39,649 nucleotides of DNA from a virus, in IMG/VR virus record IMGVR_UViG_3300020202_000052, positions 1 through 39,649 of that record; one strand, 5' to 3'. Numbering within the stretch: position 1 is the stretch's first letter; every line of letters starts with the position of its first letter. Shown here piece by piece: positions 19,464 through 28,072 of this stretch. Both the position numbers and the translations under genes were made by a program. The notes below the pieces were generated by a model that was not told where the DNA came from, searched no databases, and saw nothing but the letters and a program-made list of their open reading frames with translations.

Positions 19464-21491
19464 ATGGCTAAAGCAACTCAAGAAGCCCCAGACGCACTCG
19501 ATAACGTAAATGCGCTAAAGGTTTCTCAAGAGATAAAAGATTTTGTTAGTCAGTTAGATAAAGACATACAGGCATCGCGTTCTGACAGGGCTGAGTGGGA
19601 AAACCGACAGGATGAGTACACTCGTAAAAGATACGGAATAAGGGCAAAGCGTACTTTCCCGTGGGTAGGAGCAGCTAACTTTGTTCTACCGCAAATTGAT
19701 TCGGATATTAATCGTCTTAAGCCTGCTTATATCAACCTTGCTTTTAGTGTAACTCCAATAGTCTCATTTGAACCCTACGGGCCAGAAGATATAGAACCTG
19801 CTAAGAAAAGAGAAATCCTTTTCGATTGGCGAGTAAAAACCCAAGTCAAACCATTCAAAGAATATTGTCTCGGCGTTGATTACATGCTTCAGCGCGGCTA
19901 CACACTTTTTAAAATTTATTGGAAATTCGAGACACGTAAATACATCAAGTATTTGGACCTAGCCGAAATTGACTCTGAAGTGGTCGATGCTATGTTCATG
20001 CCGGAAGTTACAGATGAAATTCTTTTCCAGATTGTAGCTGAAGCTCTTAAACCAGATTTAACCTTCCAGGAAAACGTAGATGCCATTCAAGAAGCAATTG
20101 AAGAATTTCGTGAAGGCAAAACAAAGTTTGAACTTGAGTTTGTCGAGAAAGCCGCTAATCACCCAGTTCTCAAGGCATGTGACCCACGTCAAGATGTAAC
20201 GTTCCCCATCGGAACAACCGACATACAAAACGCATATTTCATTGATTACCGTTTCTGGGCTTCTAAGAACGATTTAAAGATTGCCATGGAAAACGGCAAA
20301 TACGAAAAGTTTAGCGATGACGAAATAGATGGTTGGAGCACAAAGAGCTACCAATTAACAACAGGCGACAACTTAAAAGCCATTCGTGATGGTGTAACGA
20401 TGGATAAGAGAAATGAAGACCTTATCCTTATGCACGAAGTTTGCACATGGTTTGACGTTAATGGTGACGGGATAGAAGAAAAAGTTATTAGCACATATCC
20501 TGATTCTGACCCCAGTGCGGTTTTAAGATTTATAGAAAATCCATACGACCATGGTCAATTCCCATACGTAGTTGTTAGGAGAGAGTTAAACGATGCTGAA
20601 ATCATGTCTTCCCGTGGTATCCCTGCACTTGATGACGATTTTCAAACTGGTATTTCTACTCTTTTTAATCAAGACATTGACGCAGGAACTATCAGCAACT
20701 CTCCCACAGTCGTCGCTAGAAAAAACTCAGTAAAGAATTTAAGAAATCTCCGCTACATACCAGGACAAGTTGTTGAAACTGAAAACGGCTCTGCTGATTA
20801 TCAGGTTGTTCAAAATCAAAACTTAGGTCAAGCCAACCGGTTTAATTCCATGCAGTACTTAAAAGCATGGTCCAACGACAGAATTGGAAATCTCACAGCG
20901 GCAATTTCACAAGCAAATAACACACCAGGCAACACTCAGTCCGGCAGAAAATCAGCTACTGAAGTCGCGGAAATAGCCAGCGCTTCTGGACAGCTTCAAT
21001 CGATGGATTTGTTGGTTTTCCAGCAGCAAATGGCTGATGTGTATTACCAAATTGATGCTTTGTATGACCAATTTGGTGATGAAGAAGAATACATCATGAT
21101 TACGAATGAACGTCCTATGAGAATTTCTCGCAAAGAAATCCAAGGGAAGTTTAACCGTGTTCCTAACGGAAGACTTGATAATTCAAATCCCGTTCTTCGT
21201 GCAAACAAAGCACTATCAATTCTCGATAGATTTGCTGGTGACCCACACATTAAACAATTAGAACTCCGTAAGCTTGCACTTGATGAATTAGATATGAAGA
21301 TGTCGCGCCTTCTTCTCTACACACCCGAAGAAATGGCACAGATGCAGCAGCAGCAAATTCAAGCTCAAGCTCAACAAGAAATGGCTGAACTGCAAAAGCA
21401 AATGGGAATTAGAAAAATATCTGATTCGCTTGAATTAGACAAAGAAAGAAAACTCTCAATCATACAAGGCAAAAAATACGCTGATGGCTAA
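19464..21491 (+). CDS. Portal protein
   Basis: 675 aa, size typical of podovirus portals. Motifs: RTFPWVGAANFVLPQIDSDINRLKP near 60-85, LGVDYMLQRGYTLFKIYW near 135, FRVW-like acidic region, FPYVVVRRELNDAEIMSSRGIP near 375, QSGRKSATEVAEIASASG near 495, and a long Gln-rich C-terminal helix (QMQQQQIQAQAQQE). It forms the dodecamer at the packaging vertex. Position after terL and before scaffold supports the call. Confidence 0.85.
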   Translation: MAKATQEAPDALDNVNALKVSQEIKDFVSQLDKDIQASRSDRAEWENRQDEYTRKRYGIRAKRTFPWVGAANFVLPQIDSDINRLKPAYINLAFSVTPIVSFEPYGPEDIEPAKKREILFDWRVKTQVKPFKEYCLGVDYMLQRGYTLFKIYWKFETRKYIKYLDLAEIDSEVVDAMFMPEVTDEILFQIVAEALKPDLTFQENVDAIQEAIEEFREGKTKFELEFVEKAANHPVLKACDPRQDVTFPIGTTDIQNAYFIDYRFWASKNDLKIAMENGKYEKFSDDEIDGWSTKSYQLTTGDNLKAIRDGVTMDKRNEDLILMHEVCTWFDVNGDGIEEKVISTYPDSDPSAVLRFIENPYDHGQFPYVVVRRELNDAEIMSSRGIPALDDDFQTGISTLFNQDIDAGTISNSPTVVARKNSVKNLRNLRYIPGQVVETENGSADYQVVQNQNLGQANRFNSMQYLKAWSNDRIGNLTAAISQANNTPGNTQSGRKSATEVAEIASASGQLQSMDLLVFQQQMADVYYQIDALYDQFGDEEEYIMITNERPMRISRKEIQGKFNRVPNGRLDNSNPVLRANKALSILDRFAGDPHIKQLELRKLALDELDMKMSRLLLYTPEEMAQMQQQQIQAQAQQEMAELQKQMGIRKISDSLELDKERKLSIIQGKKYADG

Positions 21492-21903
21492 AGCAAAGCT
21501 CCAAAAACCCAAGAGACAAAAAAAGCAAATCCGAAACACCCACGCACTAGACATCGAAGAAAGACTGATTAGATGTTCTCAGAAAGACTCTGAAAGCATT
21601 GTCTATGTGGGTGATGTTGTGGAGAGAGCTTTAAGAGGGGAAATTGGAGCAGTCATTAAGGCTTTAACAGCCGGAAGAATATCAGCAGAAATTCAGTCGA
21701 ATAAAGACGGAAAACTTTCATCAGAACGAGTGTTAGGACGTTTAGAGATGGCAGATGCTCTGTGGGATGACCTTGAGCAATTTGTTCATGACAAAGACGC
21801 CCTAGTTCGTCCACTAGACACTAAACAACCTGAACCCAGTTACACAATTGCCGAACCAAGGCAATCCGAAAACTCTACTTTTTATCACCACCCACAAGAT
21901 TAG
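21484..21903 (+). CDS. Unknown structural-region protein
   Basis: 139 aa overlapping the portal end by eight bases. Basic start (KAKLQKPKRQKKQIRN), helical middle (VVERALRGEIGAVIKALTAGR) and polar tail. Between portal and scaffold, so a minor head or assembly protein is possible. The 118 bases after it hold no gene. Confidence 0.6.
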   Translation: MAKAKLQKPKRQKKQIRNTHALDIEERLIRCSQKDSESIVYVGDVVERALRGEIGAVIKALTAGRISAEIQSNKDGKLSSERVLGRLEMADALWDDLEQFVHDKDALVRPLDTKQPEPSYTIAEPRQSENSTFYHHPQD

Positions 21904-22021
21904 CGAACACGTCCCCAAAGACGGCGAAAACTTGAGATGTCCCTCACGACATAAAACTGTGAAACCGTTCGCTGGGCCTACTCGCCAGGCTACAACAATC
22001 GGCGTGAAGAGGAATACCTAA

Positions 22022-22990
22022 ATGCCCGTAACAGAAAACAAATCAACAGAAGAACAAAAACAAGCCGAACAACAAGAACTGGTAAAAAGAGAAACAGAAA
22101 TCGCTAAGGACATCGTTAAGTCTTTAGATTTATCTGCTGGTCTTGACGACCAAATGAAAAAACATCTTCTTGGAGAACAGCTTCAGGAAGAAGTAAATGA
22201 GGAAGTATCTGAAGAAGCTGAAGCAGAAGAAGTTAGTGAGGAAACCCAAGAGGAACCCACAACTACCGAAGAAGGCGAAGATTCAGAACTAGAACCCAAA
22301 GCTAAGGACAGTGTTCAGAAAAGGATTAATGAGCTAACACGAGAGAAAAAGCTCCTTGAGCAAAGACTTGCGAAGCTCGAATCACAATCCCAATCAAACT
22401 CCAACACTGACCCAGACCTAGCCAAGCTCGAGCAAATGAGCGAATCAGAGCTTAAAGCGCTTAAAACAAAAGTTGCTTTAGCGATTCGTCGTGAAACAGA
22501 CGACACAAAGGCAGAACAGTTATTAGAACTGGAAGACAAAATCAAATCTGTTATTGAGACAACCCCACAAAGGTTTCAAAAACAACAGGTTGAGCGGTTC
22601 TATGAAGCTGTGGAAACCACACCAGACCAATTAGACGATGCCACAAAACAAACAATTTTTGGTTATGCAAAAGGCATCTTCGAACGCTCTGCGTCGTTAC
22701 AAAAAAGTGTCAATGGTCAGGCTGAAGCTTGGAATCTAGCCCTCGAACACTACAGAGAATTGTCAAAACTATCAGCAGGTAAATCTAAAGCAGTTGAACT
22801 TGAGCGAAAGCTGAACACAGTGAAAAAGAAAATCTCTTTAGATACAGCCATTCAAAAAGGCAACAGCAAAGTCTCCGACGAAGCCAAGCTCTATAAACGG
22901 GCAGCTAACGGCACGTTTGAAGACAAAGCTGATTTTATCAAAAAGAAGATGAACACTGATTCTCTGATACCTGATGAGTTTCGTCGGTAA
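22022..22990 (+). CDS. Scaffolding-like protein
   Basis: 322 aa, very acidic N-terminal half (EEVNEEVSEEAEAEEVSEE), then a strong coiled coil (INELTREKKLLEQRLAKLES) and a basic C-terminus (KADFIKKKMN). Charge layout, coiled coil, basic tail and position directly before the capsid gene are typical for internal scaffolds, which line the procapsid and leave before packaging. Confidence 0.8.
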   Translation: MPVTENKSTEEQKQAEQQELVKRETEIAKDIVKSLDLSAGLDDQMKKHLLGEQLQEEVNEEVSEEAEAEEVSEETQEEPTTTEEGEDSELEPKAKDSVQKRINELTREKKLLEQRLAKLESQSQSNSNTDPDLAKLEQMSESELKALKTKVALAIRRETDDTKAEQLLELEDKIKSVIETTPQRFQKQQVERFYEAVETTPDQLDDATKQTIFGYAKGIFERSASLQKSVNGQAEAWNLALEHYRELSKLSAGKSKAVELERKLNTVKKKISLDTAIQKGNSKVSDEAKLYKRAANGTFEDKADFIKKKMNTDSLIPDEFRR

Positions 22991-23002
22991 ACAGGAGAAA
23001 TA

Positions 23003-23926
23003 ATGGCTTCAACACAAGTCAATTCGTTTTTCGCTAAAGGGAATAGAGAATCCCTTACGAACCAAGTTGCAGAACTTTTCGCAGATGAGGTTCCCTTTTT
23101 CTCAATGGCGAAAAAAGAATCAGCAAATGCAGTTAAACATGAATGGCAAGCAGATAGCTTAGCAGCCGCTTCTACAACGGGTATCGTTGAAGGTGCGTCC
23201 ATCAGCTATACACAACCCGCAACCAGAACTCGCCACCAGAACTATTGCCACATCCGTCTCCGTAACTGGGATGTGACTTTCACTCAAATGGCAGTTCAAA
23301 CAGCTGGTATCTCTGATGCCGTTGCTCGTGAAGTCATGAAGGCGATGAAAGCCCTCTTAAATGACTACGACAAAATCTTCCTGAACACTGGTAACTCCAG
23401 CGCAGGTACAACGTCAGCAGCGAGAAAAGCTAAAGGTATCCAAAAAGCGATTGTTACTAACACCGCTGTTGGTACTGGTACTGGTTCATCTGCCAACATT
23501 CAGTTGACTGAAGACAACGTTAACGTTCTTCTTCGTAAAATCTGGAACCAAGGTGGCGACCCTCGTGCGCTATTCTGCGGTGGACACCAGAAGATGGTTA
23601 TCTCGAAGAAGTTCTCTGCCAAAACAGGTTACAGCTTCAACATCGAAGCCTCAGCCCGTACAGCTATCGCGAACATCAACAAGTACGAAGGTTCCTTCGG
23701 TACCGTCGATATTATTCCTGATAGACAACACATGACACGCAGAATCACCATCGTAACTCCTGATTTAATCAGAGTTGCGGTTCTTCGTGACATTGCTCAG
23801 TACAAGGGTGCCGCTACTGCCTCTTCCGTTAAAGGTTGGGTAGAAGCTGAAATGACCCTCAACTGGGGTAACGAAAAAGCTCACGCTAAACACTCCTACC
23901 TGAAATCGGGCGGAACTATAGCTTAA
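23003..23926 (+). CDS. Major capsid protein, SU10/DUF5309 type
   Basis: 307 aa with AGGAG eight bases before the ATG. The sequence pattern (LTNQVAELFADEVPFFSMAKK, VKHEWQADSLAAAS, HIRLRNWDVTFTQMAVQ, GGDPRALFCGGHQKMVIS, RVAVLRDIAQYKGAATAS) matches the SU10-like HK97-fold capsid family. More C-ending, high-expression-like codons are used than in neighbouring genes. It builds the shell. Confidence 0.88.
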   Translation: MASTQVNSFFAKGNRESLTNQVAELFADEVPFFSMAKKESANAVKHEWQADSLAAASTTGIVEGASISYTQPATRTRHQNYCHIRLRNWDVTFTQMAVQTAGISDAVAREVMKAMKALLNDYDKIFLNTGNSSAGTTSAARKAKGIQKAIVTNTAVGTGTGSSANIQLTEDNVNVLLRKIWNQGGDPRALFCGGHQKMVISKKFSAKTGYSFNIEASARTAIANINKYEGSFGTVDIIPDRQHMTRRITIVTPDLIRVAVLRDIAQYKGAATASSVKGWVEAEMTLNWGNEKAHAKHSYLKSGGTIA

Positions 23927-23940
23927 GCAATTTAAGGAAA

Positions 23941-23970
23941 TTGGGTGGGGGTGTAACAGCCCTCACCCAA
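23941..23970 (+). terminator. Hairpin after the capsid gene
   Basis: TTGGGTG (23941-23947) pairs with CACCCAA (23964-23970), with GGG/CCC inside. It is the strongest hairpin in the late region and begins 14 bases after the capsid stop. There is no T tract, so it may lower downstream transcription or protect the capsid mRNA 3' end, setting capsid above the genes that follow. Confidence 0.6.
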
Positions 23971-23976
23971 CTTAAT

Positions 23977-24450
23977 ATGAATAATAACAACATCCCACTT
24001 TCCCAACTCAACGACACACTAAGACTCGAAGCAATCAAAGAAACAATGAAGGGTGATAAGAAATTATCACCAATAGATTTCATTAAAGAAGTCTCTAAAA
24101 AGTTTATTGAAAAACAAATCGATTCATTTCCGTTTCTGTGTGAAGTCACAAGAATGCAAAACAAATTGAAGTGGGATGAATTGAAAGAACACGGCATTAA
24201 AGGCAAGTACACAGACTCCATCGGCTGGAGCGAATCTAGAGAATTTAAGTTTGATTACGAAATCCCACAAGAGCTCTATTTATTCATGGTGAACCTTGTC
24301 TATTACGATTTTTGGTCTAACGACAATGAAAAAATTTGGCGGAAATTTATGAAGAGAATCTGCCAAGGGGATGACGCTATGCAAGTACTTATGTGGGTAA
24401 AGATGATTTACGGTTCAAACAGCCAAAAGGAGATAGTAACTACAAGCTAA
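23977..24450 (+). CDS. Unknown protein at start of glycan cassette
   Basis: 157 aa from ATG 23977, since the longer TTG start lies in the hairpin. Helical, with many Lys/Asp/Trp (IDFIKEVSKKFIEKQIDSF, DFWSNDNEKIWRKFMKRICQ). No family recognised. It couples to the next gene by a one-base overlap. Confidence 0.6.
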   Translation: MNNNNIPLSQLNDTLRLEAIKETMKGDKKLSPIDFIKEVSKKFIEKQIDSFPFLCEVTRMQNKLKWDELKEHGIKGKYTDSIGWSESREFKFDYEIPQELYLFMVNLVYYDFWSNDNEKIWRKFMKRICQGDDAMQVLMWVKMIYGSNSQKEIVTTS

Positions 24451-24911
24451 TGGGACAGACAATCCGCAACCTCTCAACAAGAGAATTAGACACAAAGGCA
24501 ATCTTTAACAACCGTTTTGTAGTGGAAATCTGTGAGAAAGTTCACGTCCACTATAGAAACCTTCGTATTCTTATGTCGCTTGAAGACTGGATTTCGATGG
24601 CACAAGGGATGAGAGATTCGCTGCGTCGTTGGGAAGAAAGAGGAATGCCTAACCCAGAAGAAGGAGTTCATATTGAACTCTGCCGCAAAGAAGTCGCTAA
24701 AAACCCACTCCAAGACAAAGACCTCAAAATAAATCTCAATAACAACCTTTACGCAAAGCACGAAGGAAGAATATTCGCAGAAGGCGCTGACTTTAAAGAC
24801 CAAGATTACATACATTTGAAGATTCGAGATTTAAGGCTTGAACTTTCACAAAGCGAATTCAACGAACTTGCTAAGGCCGTCAAAGAGGCTTCTGAAAAAC
24901 TAGATGTCTAA
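24450..24911 (+). CDS. Unknown protein of the glycan cassette
   Basis: 153 aa from ATG 24450; a GTG at 24393 would add 19 residues inside the previous gene. Contains FNNRFVVEICEKVHVHYRNL, LEDWISMAQGMRDSLRRW, YIHLKIRDLRLELSQSEF. The 'F-N-N-R-x-V-V-E-x-x-E-K-x-H-x-H-Y-R-N-L' block looks familiar from proteins near sugar-modifying genes, but I cannot name the family. Overlaps the glycosyltransferase start. Confidence 0.6.
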   Translation: MGQTIRNLSTRELDTKAIFNNRFVVEICEKVHVHYRNLRILMSLEDWISMAQGMRDSLRRWEERGMPNPEEGVHIELCRKEVAKNPLQDKDLKINLNNNLYAKHEGRIFAEGADFKDQDYIHLKIRDLRLELSQSEFNELAKAVKEASEKLDV

Positions 24912-25590
24912 GGTTGCAGTAATAGTCCCATGTTTCAAACGTCCTGAATACACCGCTAAGTGCATTAAGTCGTTAGAGGAAGCTCAGGAATACAAAGATA
25001 CATTTTTTTATCTCGTAGATGACAACTCCCAAGACGGGACTAGCGAGATTTTAGAAAAGTCTAAATTTACTTGGAAAGAAGTTGTTAAAAACCCACAAAC
25101 CAAAGGCCTTCGCAACGTTATCATTCCGTTTTTTAAATTAGCTAAGGACTTTAAATATATAGTGAAGGTGGACAATGATTGCGTTGTTCCTAAAAATTGG
25201 CTGGCTGATGTTGTGGGCGTTTTGGATTCATTTCCTGTTGATATTGTTAGCCCTAATGTGTATCCCTCTGACGCTGCACATACCTACGGTAAATTTGAAG
25301 AAGGCCTCCCGTACCGCCCTGCGAAAATTGTTGGTGGGTTGTGGGCAATGAGGTCTTCGCTTGTTGAAGATATCTACTTTGAAGAATTCTCTATCAACGG
25401 AATTAAAGGTGCAACCCACCTATTAAATCAAATTATTTTAGAGAAAGAACCAAAAGTAGGTTGGCTTACCAACGTCACTTTTCAAGACCTAGGGCACTGG
25501 TCAGGACTCCACCCTGAACATATTAAATCCCCAGAGCACCACGAATACTCTGTAAACGTTGGTAGACAAATAGCGTGGGGTGTTGAGTGA
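24904..25590 (+). CDS. Family 2 (GT-A) glycosyltransferase
   Basis: 228 aa. VAVIVPCFKRPEYTAKCIKSL at the start, DDNSQDG (39-45) and the metal-binding VDND (D90, D92) with NWL after it define a GT-A fold using a nucleotide-sugar donor. The C-terminal part has a WAMR-like segment (GGLWAMRSSL). No membrane helix, so it is cytoplasmic. Sugar and acceptor unknown; candidates are virion proteins or a host glycan. Confidence 0.88.
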   Translation: MSKVAVIVPCFKRPEYTAKCIKSLEEAQEYKDTFFYLVDDNSQDGTSEILEKSKFTWKEVVKNPQTKGLRNVIIPFFKLAKDFKYIVKVDNDCVVPKNWLADVVGVLDSFPVDIVSPNVYPSDAAHTYGKFEEGLPYRPAKIVGGLWAMRSSLVEDIYFEEFSINGIKGATHLLNQIILEKEPKVGWLTNVTFQDLGHWSGLHPEHIKSPEHHEYSVNVGRQIAWGVE

Positions 25591-26132
25591 TATTCCGTAA
25601 TGATGATGTGAATTACAACTCAAACTTTTTTGAACTCGATGAAATGTATCGTGGGATTAAACACCTTTTTCCTAAAGCAGAAATTTGGTCTTGTATCACT
25701 ATATTCAGCCGTGAAAATAAAAAGGGTTCAGTTTATCCTGCGACTCCATTTAAATCTAAACCTTTTGAATATTTTCTGGAAGTTGATAGGGTCTGTGAAC
25801 GCTATAGCGCGCCAGAAGGGGTGAAAATTGTTTCCCACGGCCTATGGCACTTAGACCACAGTAAGATTAGCCCAGAACTTCAAGAAGCCTCGATAGTCAC
25901 TTCCTGCAATCTTCTTAACACCAGAATTTTTGTCCCACCATTTAATAAATGGAATGCAGACACAGACAGAATTTGTGACAAGCACGATATAGAACTAGTT
26001 AAGTTTGAAGACGGTTGGTTATCGCTTGAACACAACGATTTCGATAAAACACACGAACTCTGGTACTTCCACTCTTGGATGCACACTCCACAAAGTTTAT
26101 TGGAAAAGCTAAGTGTCGAACACAGCAAGTAG
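25587..26132 (+). CDS. Polysaccharide deacetylase-like (NodB/CE4) protein
   Basis: 181 aa from GTG 25587, overlapping the previous stop. It keeps the NodB metal and acid motifs: FRNDDVNY (D6, D7), the His pair in SHGLWHLDH (H84, H88), and FVPPFNKWN, the family's 'P-P-x' loop; late HSWMH may supply the last motif. It would remove N-acetyl groups from a sugar. No signal peptide, so it works inside the cell, perhaps on a precursor of the glycan made by its neighbours. Confidence 0.75.
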   Translation: MIFRNDDVNYNSNFFELDEMYRGIKHLFPKAEIWSCITIFSRENKKGSVYPATPFKSKPFEYFLEVDRVCERYSAPEGVKIVSHGLWHLDHSKISPELQEASIVTSCNLLNTRIFVPPFNKWNADTDRICDKHDIELVKFEDGWLSLEHNDFDKTHELWYFHSWMHTPQSLLEKLSVEHSK

Positions 26133-26634
26133 CTATATCTCATATCAAGAAACTTTATACACAGTCCTCGACGCTCTTAAACCGAAGAGGGTTATAGAGT
26201 ACGGGACTGGTAACTCTACACAGATTCTTGCCTTATATCCAAGCGTAGAACACTTAACTAGCATTGAACACGACCCCGTTTATTTCGAATTAATCAAAAA
26301 ACTTAATCTTCCGAATACGAACATTTTTTTAAGAGAATTAGACGCATACCCACGTGCATGGGAAGACATGAAGTACGACCTAGCTTTCGTAGACGGTAGA
26401 GAAAGAGCTAGATGCTTAGACCTTGTACGAGAAGTTTTAGTAGATAAATCAGTCGTGATTCTTCATGACGCAGAACGTGAGCAGTATAAAGACGCAGTTA
26501 ATTTGTATACCTACCGCTATTTCACTGATGATGGCCACACAGCCGTATTAACCGACTCAGTAGATATGAGCATTCTTTTACAAAGAATCCTACAGGACAA
26601 ATTTGCTAAACCTATACCAGCCAGTGCCGTTTAA
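26113..26634 (+). CDS. SAM-dependent methyltransferase (class I)
   Basis: 173 aa from GTG 26113, overlapping the previous gene by 20 bases. SAM-binding loop VIEYGTGNSTQIL, acidic residue in SIEHD and LAFVDGRERARC, HDAEREQY follow the Methyltransferase_24-like order often seen in sugar O-methyltransferases. Substrate not known; context suggests capping of a glycan. Confidence 0.78.
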   Translation: MSNTASSYISYQETLYTVLDALKPKRVIEYGTGNSTQILALYPSVEHLTSIEHDPVYFELIKKLNLPNTNIFLRELDAYPRAWEDMKYDLAFVDGRERARCLDLVREVLVDKSVVILHDAEREQYKDAVNLYTYRYFTDDGHTAVLTDSVDMSILLQRILQDKFAKPIPASAV

Positions 26635-27106
26635 AGGTTCGTGGGACACTCCATCAAGAACTGACTGTTCAACCCGTTGGTACGCCATTAAGGACCATTT
26701 GGGAGATATACAGGGAAAGACTCTTGTTGATATCGGATGTGCAAATGGCTATTTCGGTTTTAAATTCTTACAAGCAGGTGGTGAGTTTGTTAACGGTGTA
26801 GAGATTGACACTGAGATAGTAGATTTTGTTAATAAACTCGCTAAAGACAATAACATGAATTTTGAATGCACTACACAACCCACCGACAACAACTTCGATT
26901 TTTGTCTATATTTAGACCTTCACTATCACGATGGACTTAACTTCTTACGCTACATAAAGAATCACTCCAAAGTTGCCTTCATATCTCCATCGGGTGATGG
27001 CAATAAAAATTCCCCACGCTTAGAGGAAGCTCTTAAAGAGCTTTACCTTTTCGTAGAGCCGATATACACGGGTTTTGAAAACAGGACCATTTTTAAGTGC
27101 GAGTAG
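26603..27106 (+). CDS. Second SAM-dependent methyltransferase
   Basis: 167 aa from TTG 26603, preceded by AGGAC. GKTLVDIGCANGYFGFKFLQ is the SAM loop, NGVEIDTEIVDF the ribose-binding acid. Short C-terminal half with FISPSGDG. Not closely similar to the upstream methyltransferase. Probably modifies a sugar or lipid-linked glycan in the same cassette. Confidence 0.75.
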   Translation: MLNLYQPVPFKGSWDTPSRTDCSTRWYAIKDHLGDIQGKTLVDIGCANGYFGFKFLQAGGEFVNGVEIDTEIVDFVNKLAKDNNMNFECTTQPTDNNFDFCLYLDLHYHDGLNFLRYIKNHSKVAFISPSGDGNKNSPRLEEALKELYLFVEPIYTGFENRTIFKCE

Positions 27107-27651
27107 CAATCCACCAGCCTAACTTCGTTCCCCACTTCGGTTTCTTTTACAAAATGAGTCAGTGCGACATTTTCGTTCTACTCACACAAGTACAGTTTGA
27201 AAAGAACGGATATCAGAATCGGTATTTCTTACAGAAGAAACAAAAGTGGGTGACTAAGCCTGTATGTGGTGGGTTAGAGAGTATTCATCAAAAGCAGTAT
27301 ACGGATGGGAAATACTTAGCTGACTTAAACACTAACTTTATTCTATGGATAAAAGATGTTTTAGATATCCAGGCACAAATCCTTCCAGATGTTGTTTCTA
27401 ACAATCGTGGCACACAAAGACTCATCGATAACCTTAATTTCTATGGTGCCACTACATACATTACGAACCCCTCGGCAAAAGACAAGTATCTAGATGAGCA
27501 AGCGATACGCTCAGCAGGTATCGATATTGAGTACTCAGACACACAGAATGCAAATCTAAACATATTAGAAATGTTCGAAGAATTTGGAATTGAAGGAACG
27601 AAGAGACAGCTTTGGAAACCGAAAAAGGAGATTAGCAATGCAAGCAACTGA
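27097..27651 (+). CDS. WbqC-like protein
   Basis: 184 aa from GTG 27097. The N-terminus AIHQPNFVPHFGFFYKMSQC, DIFVLLTQVQFEKNGYQNR and WVTKPV follows the WbqC family ('H-Q-P-x-x-x-P-x-x-G-x-x-x-K'). WbqC proteins occur in O-antigen and glycan clusters, with an unclear enzymatic role. Presence here strengthens the case for a true sugar pathway in place of scattered enzymes. Confidence 0.85.
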   Translation: MRVAIHQPNFVPHFGFFYKMSQCDIFVLLTQVQFEKNGYQNRYFLQKKQKWVTKPVCGGLESIHQKQYTDGKYLADLNTNFILWIKDVLDIQAQILPDVVSNNRGTQRLIDNLNFYGATTYITNPSAKDKYLDEQAIRSAGIDIEYSDTQNANLNILEMFEEFGIEGTKRQLWKPKKEISNASN

Positions 27652-28069
27652 TATAAAGCAGGTTTATGCAGCAGGTACAGCATACCAATTAACAACAACA
27701 TCTGCAGCCCTTGATTTTGGCACGACAGACCCATCCGTCACATTAAATGCTCCAGGCACTTGGTTAATCTTCTCAAGAGCAGTTGTAAAATTTAACGCCG
27801 CCACATTCGCTGCAACAAAGAACGCAACAATAAAGCTTCGCAGAACTAATAACACCGCTGGAGACATTACAGGGGCTTCAACCGTTCTCCCAACAGGGGT
27901 AACAAGCACCACGACAGGACCCTTAGGAAATCTAGTAGTCCCACCCATACTGTACACAACTACAAACTCAGGCGACATTATAAGCCTATTTGGTTCCATC
28001 GAAACCGCCCCTAGCGCTGGCTCTATTGATGTTACAGAAGCAGAAATCATTGCTATAAGGATATTCTAA
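27638..28069 (+). CDS. Beta-rich putative structural protein
   Basis: 143 aa from ATG 27638, seven bases after AAAAAGGAG. Ala/Thr/Gly-rich beta sequence (VTLNAPGTWLIFSRAVVKF, TKNATIKLRRTNNTAG, GSIDVTEAEIIAIRIF) like head decoration or tail-tip proteins. The strong ribosome site, unlike the weak starts of the sugar genes around it, suggests a virion component made in quantity, possibly the one that is glycosylated. Confidence 0.6.
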   Translation: MQATDIKQVYAAGTAYQLTTTSAALDFGTTDPSVTLNAPGTWLIFSRAVVKFNAATFAATKNATIKLRRTNNTAGDITGASTVLPTGVTSTTTGPLGNLVVPPILYTTTNSGDIISLFGSIETAPSAGSIDVTEAEIIAIRIF

Positions 28070-28072
28070 ATA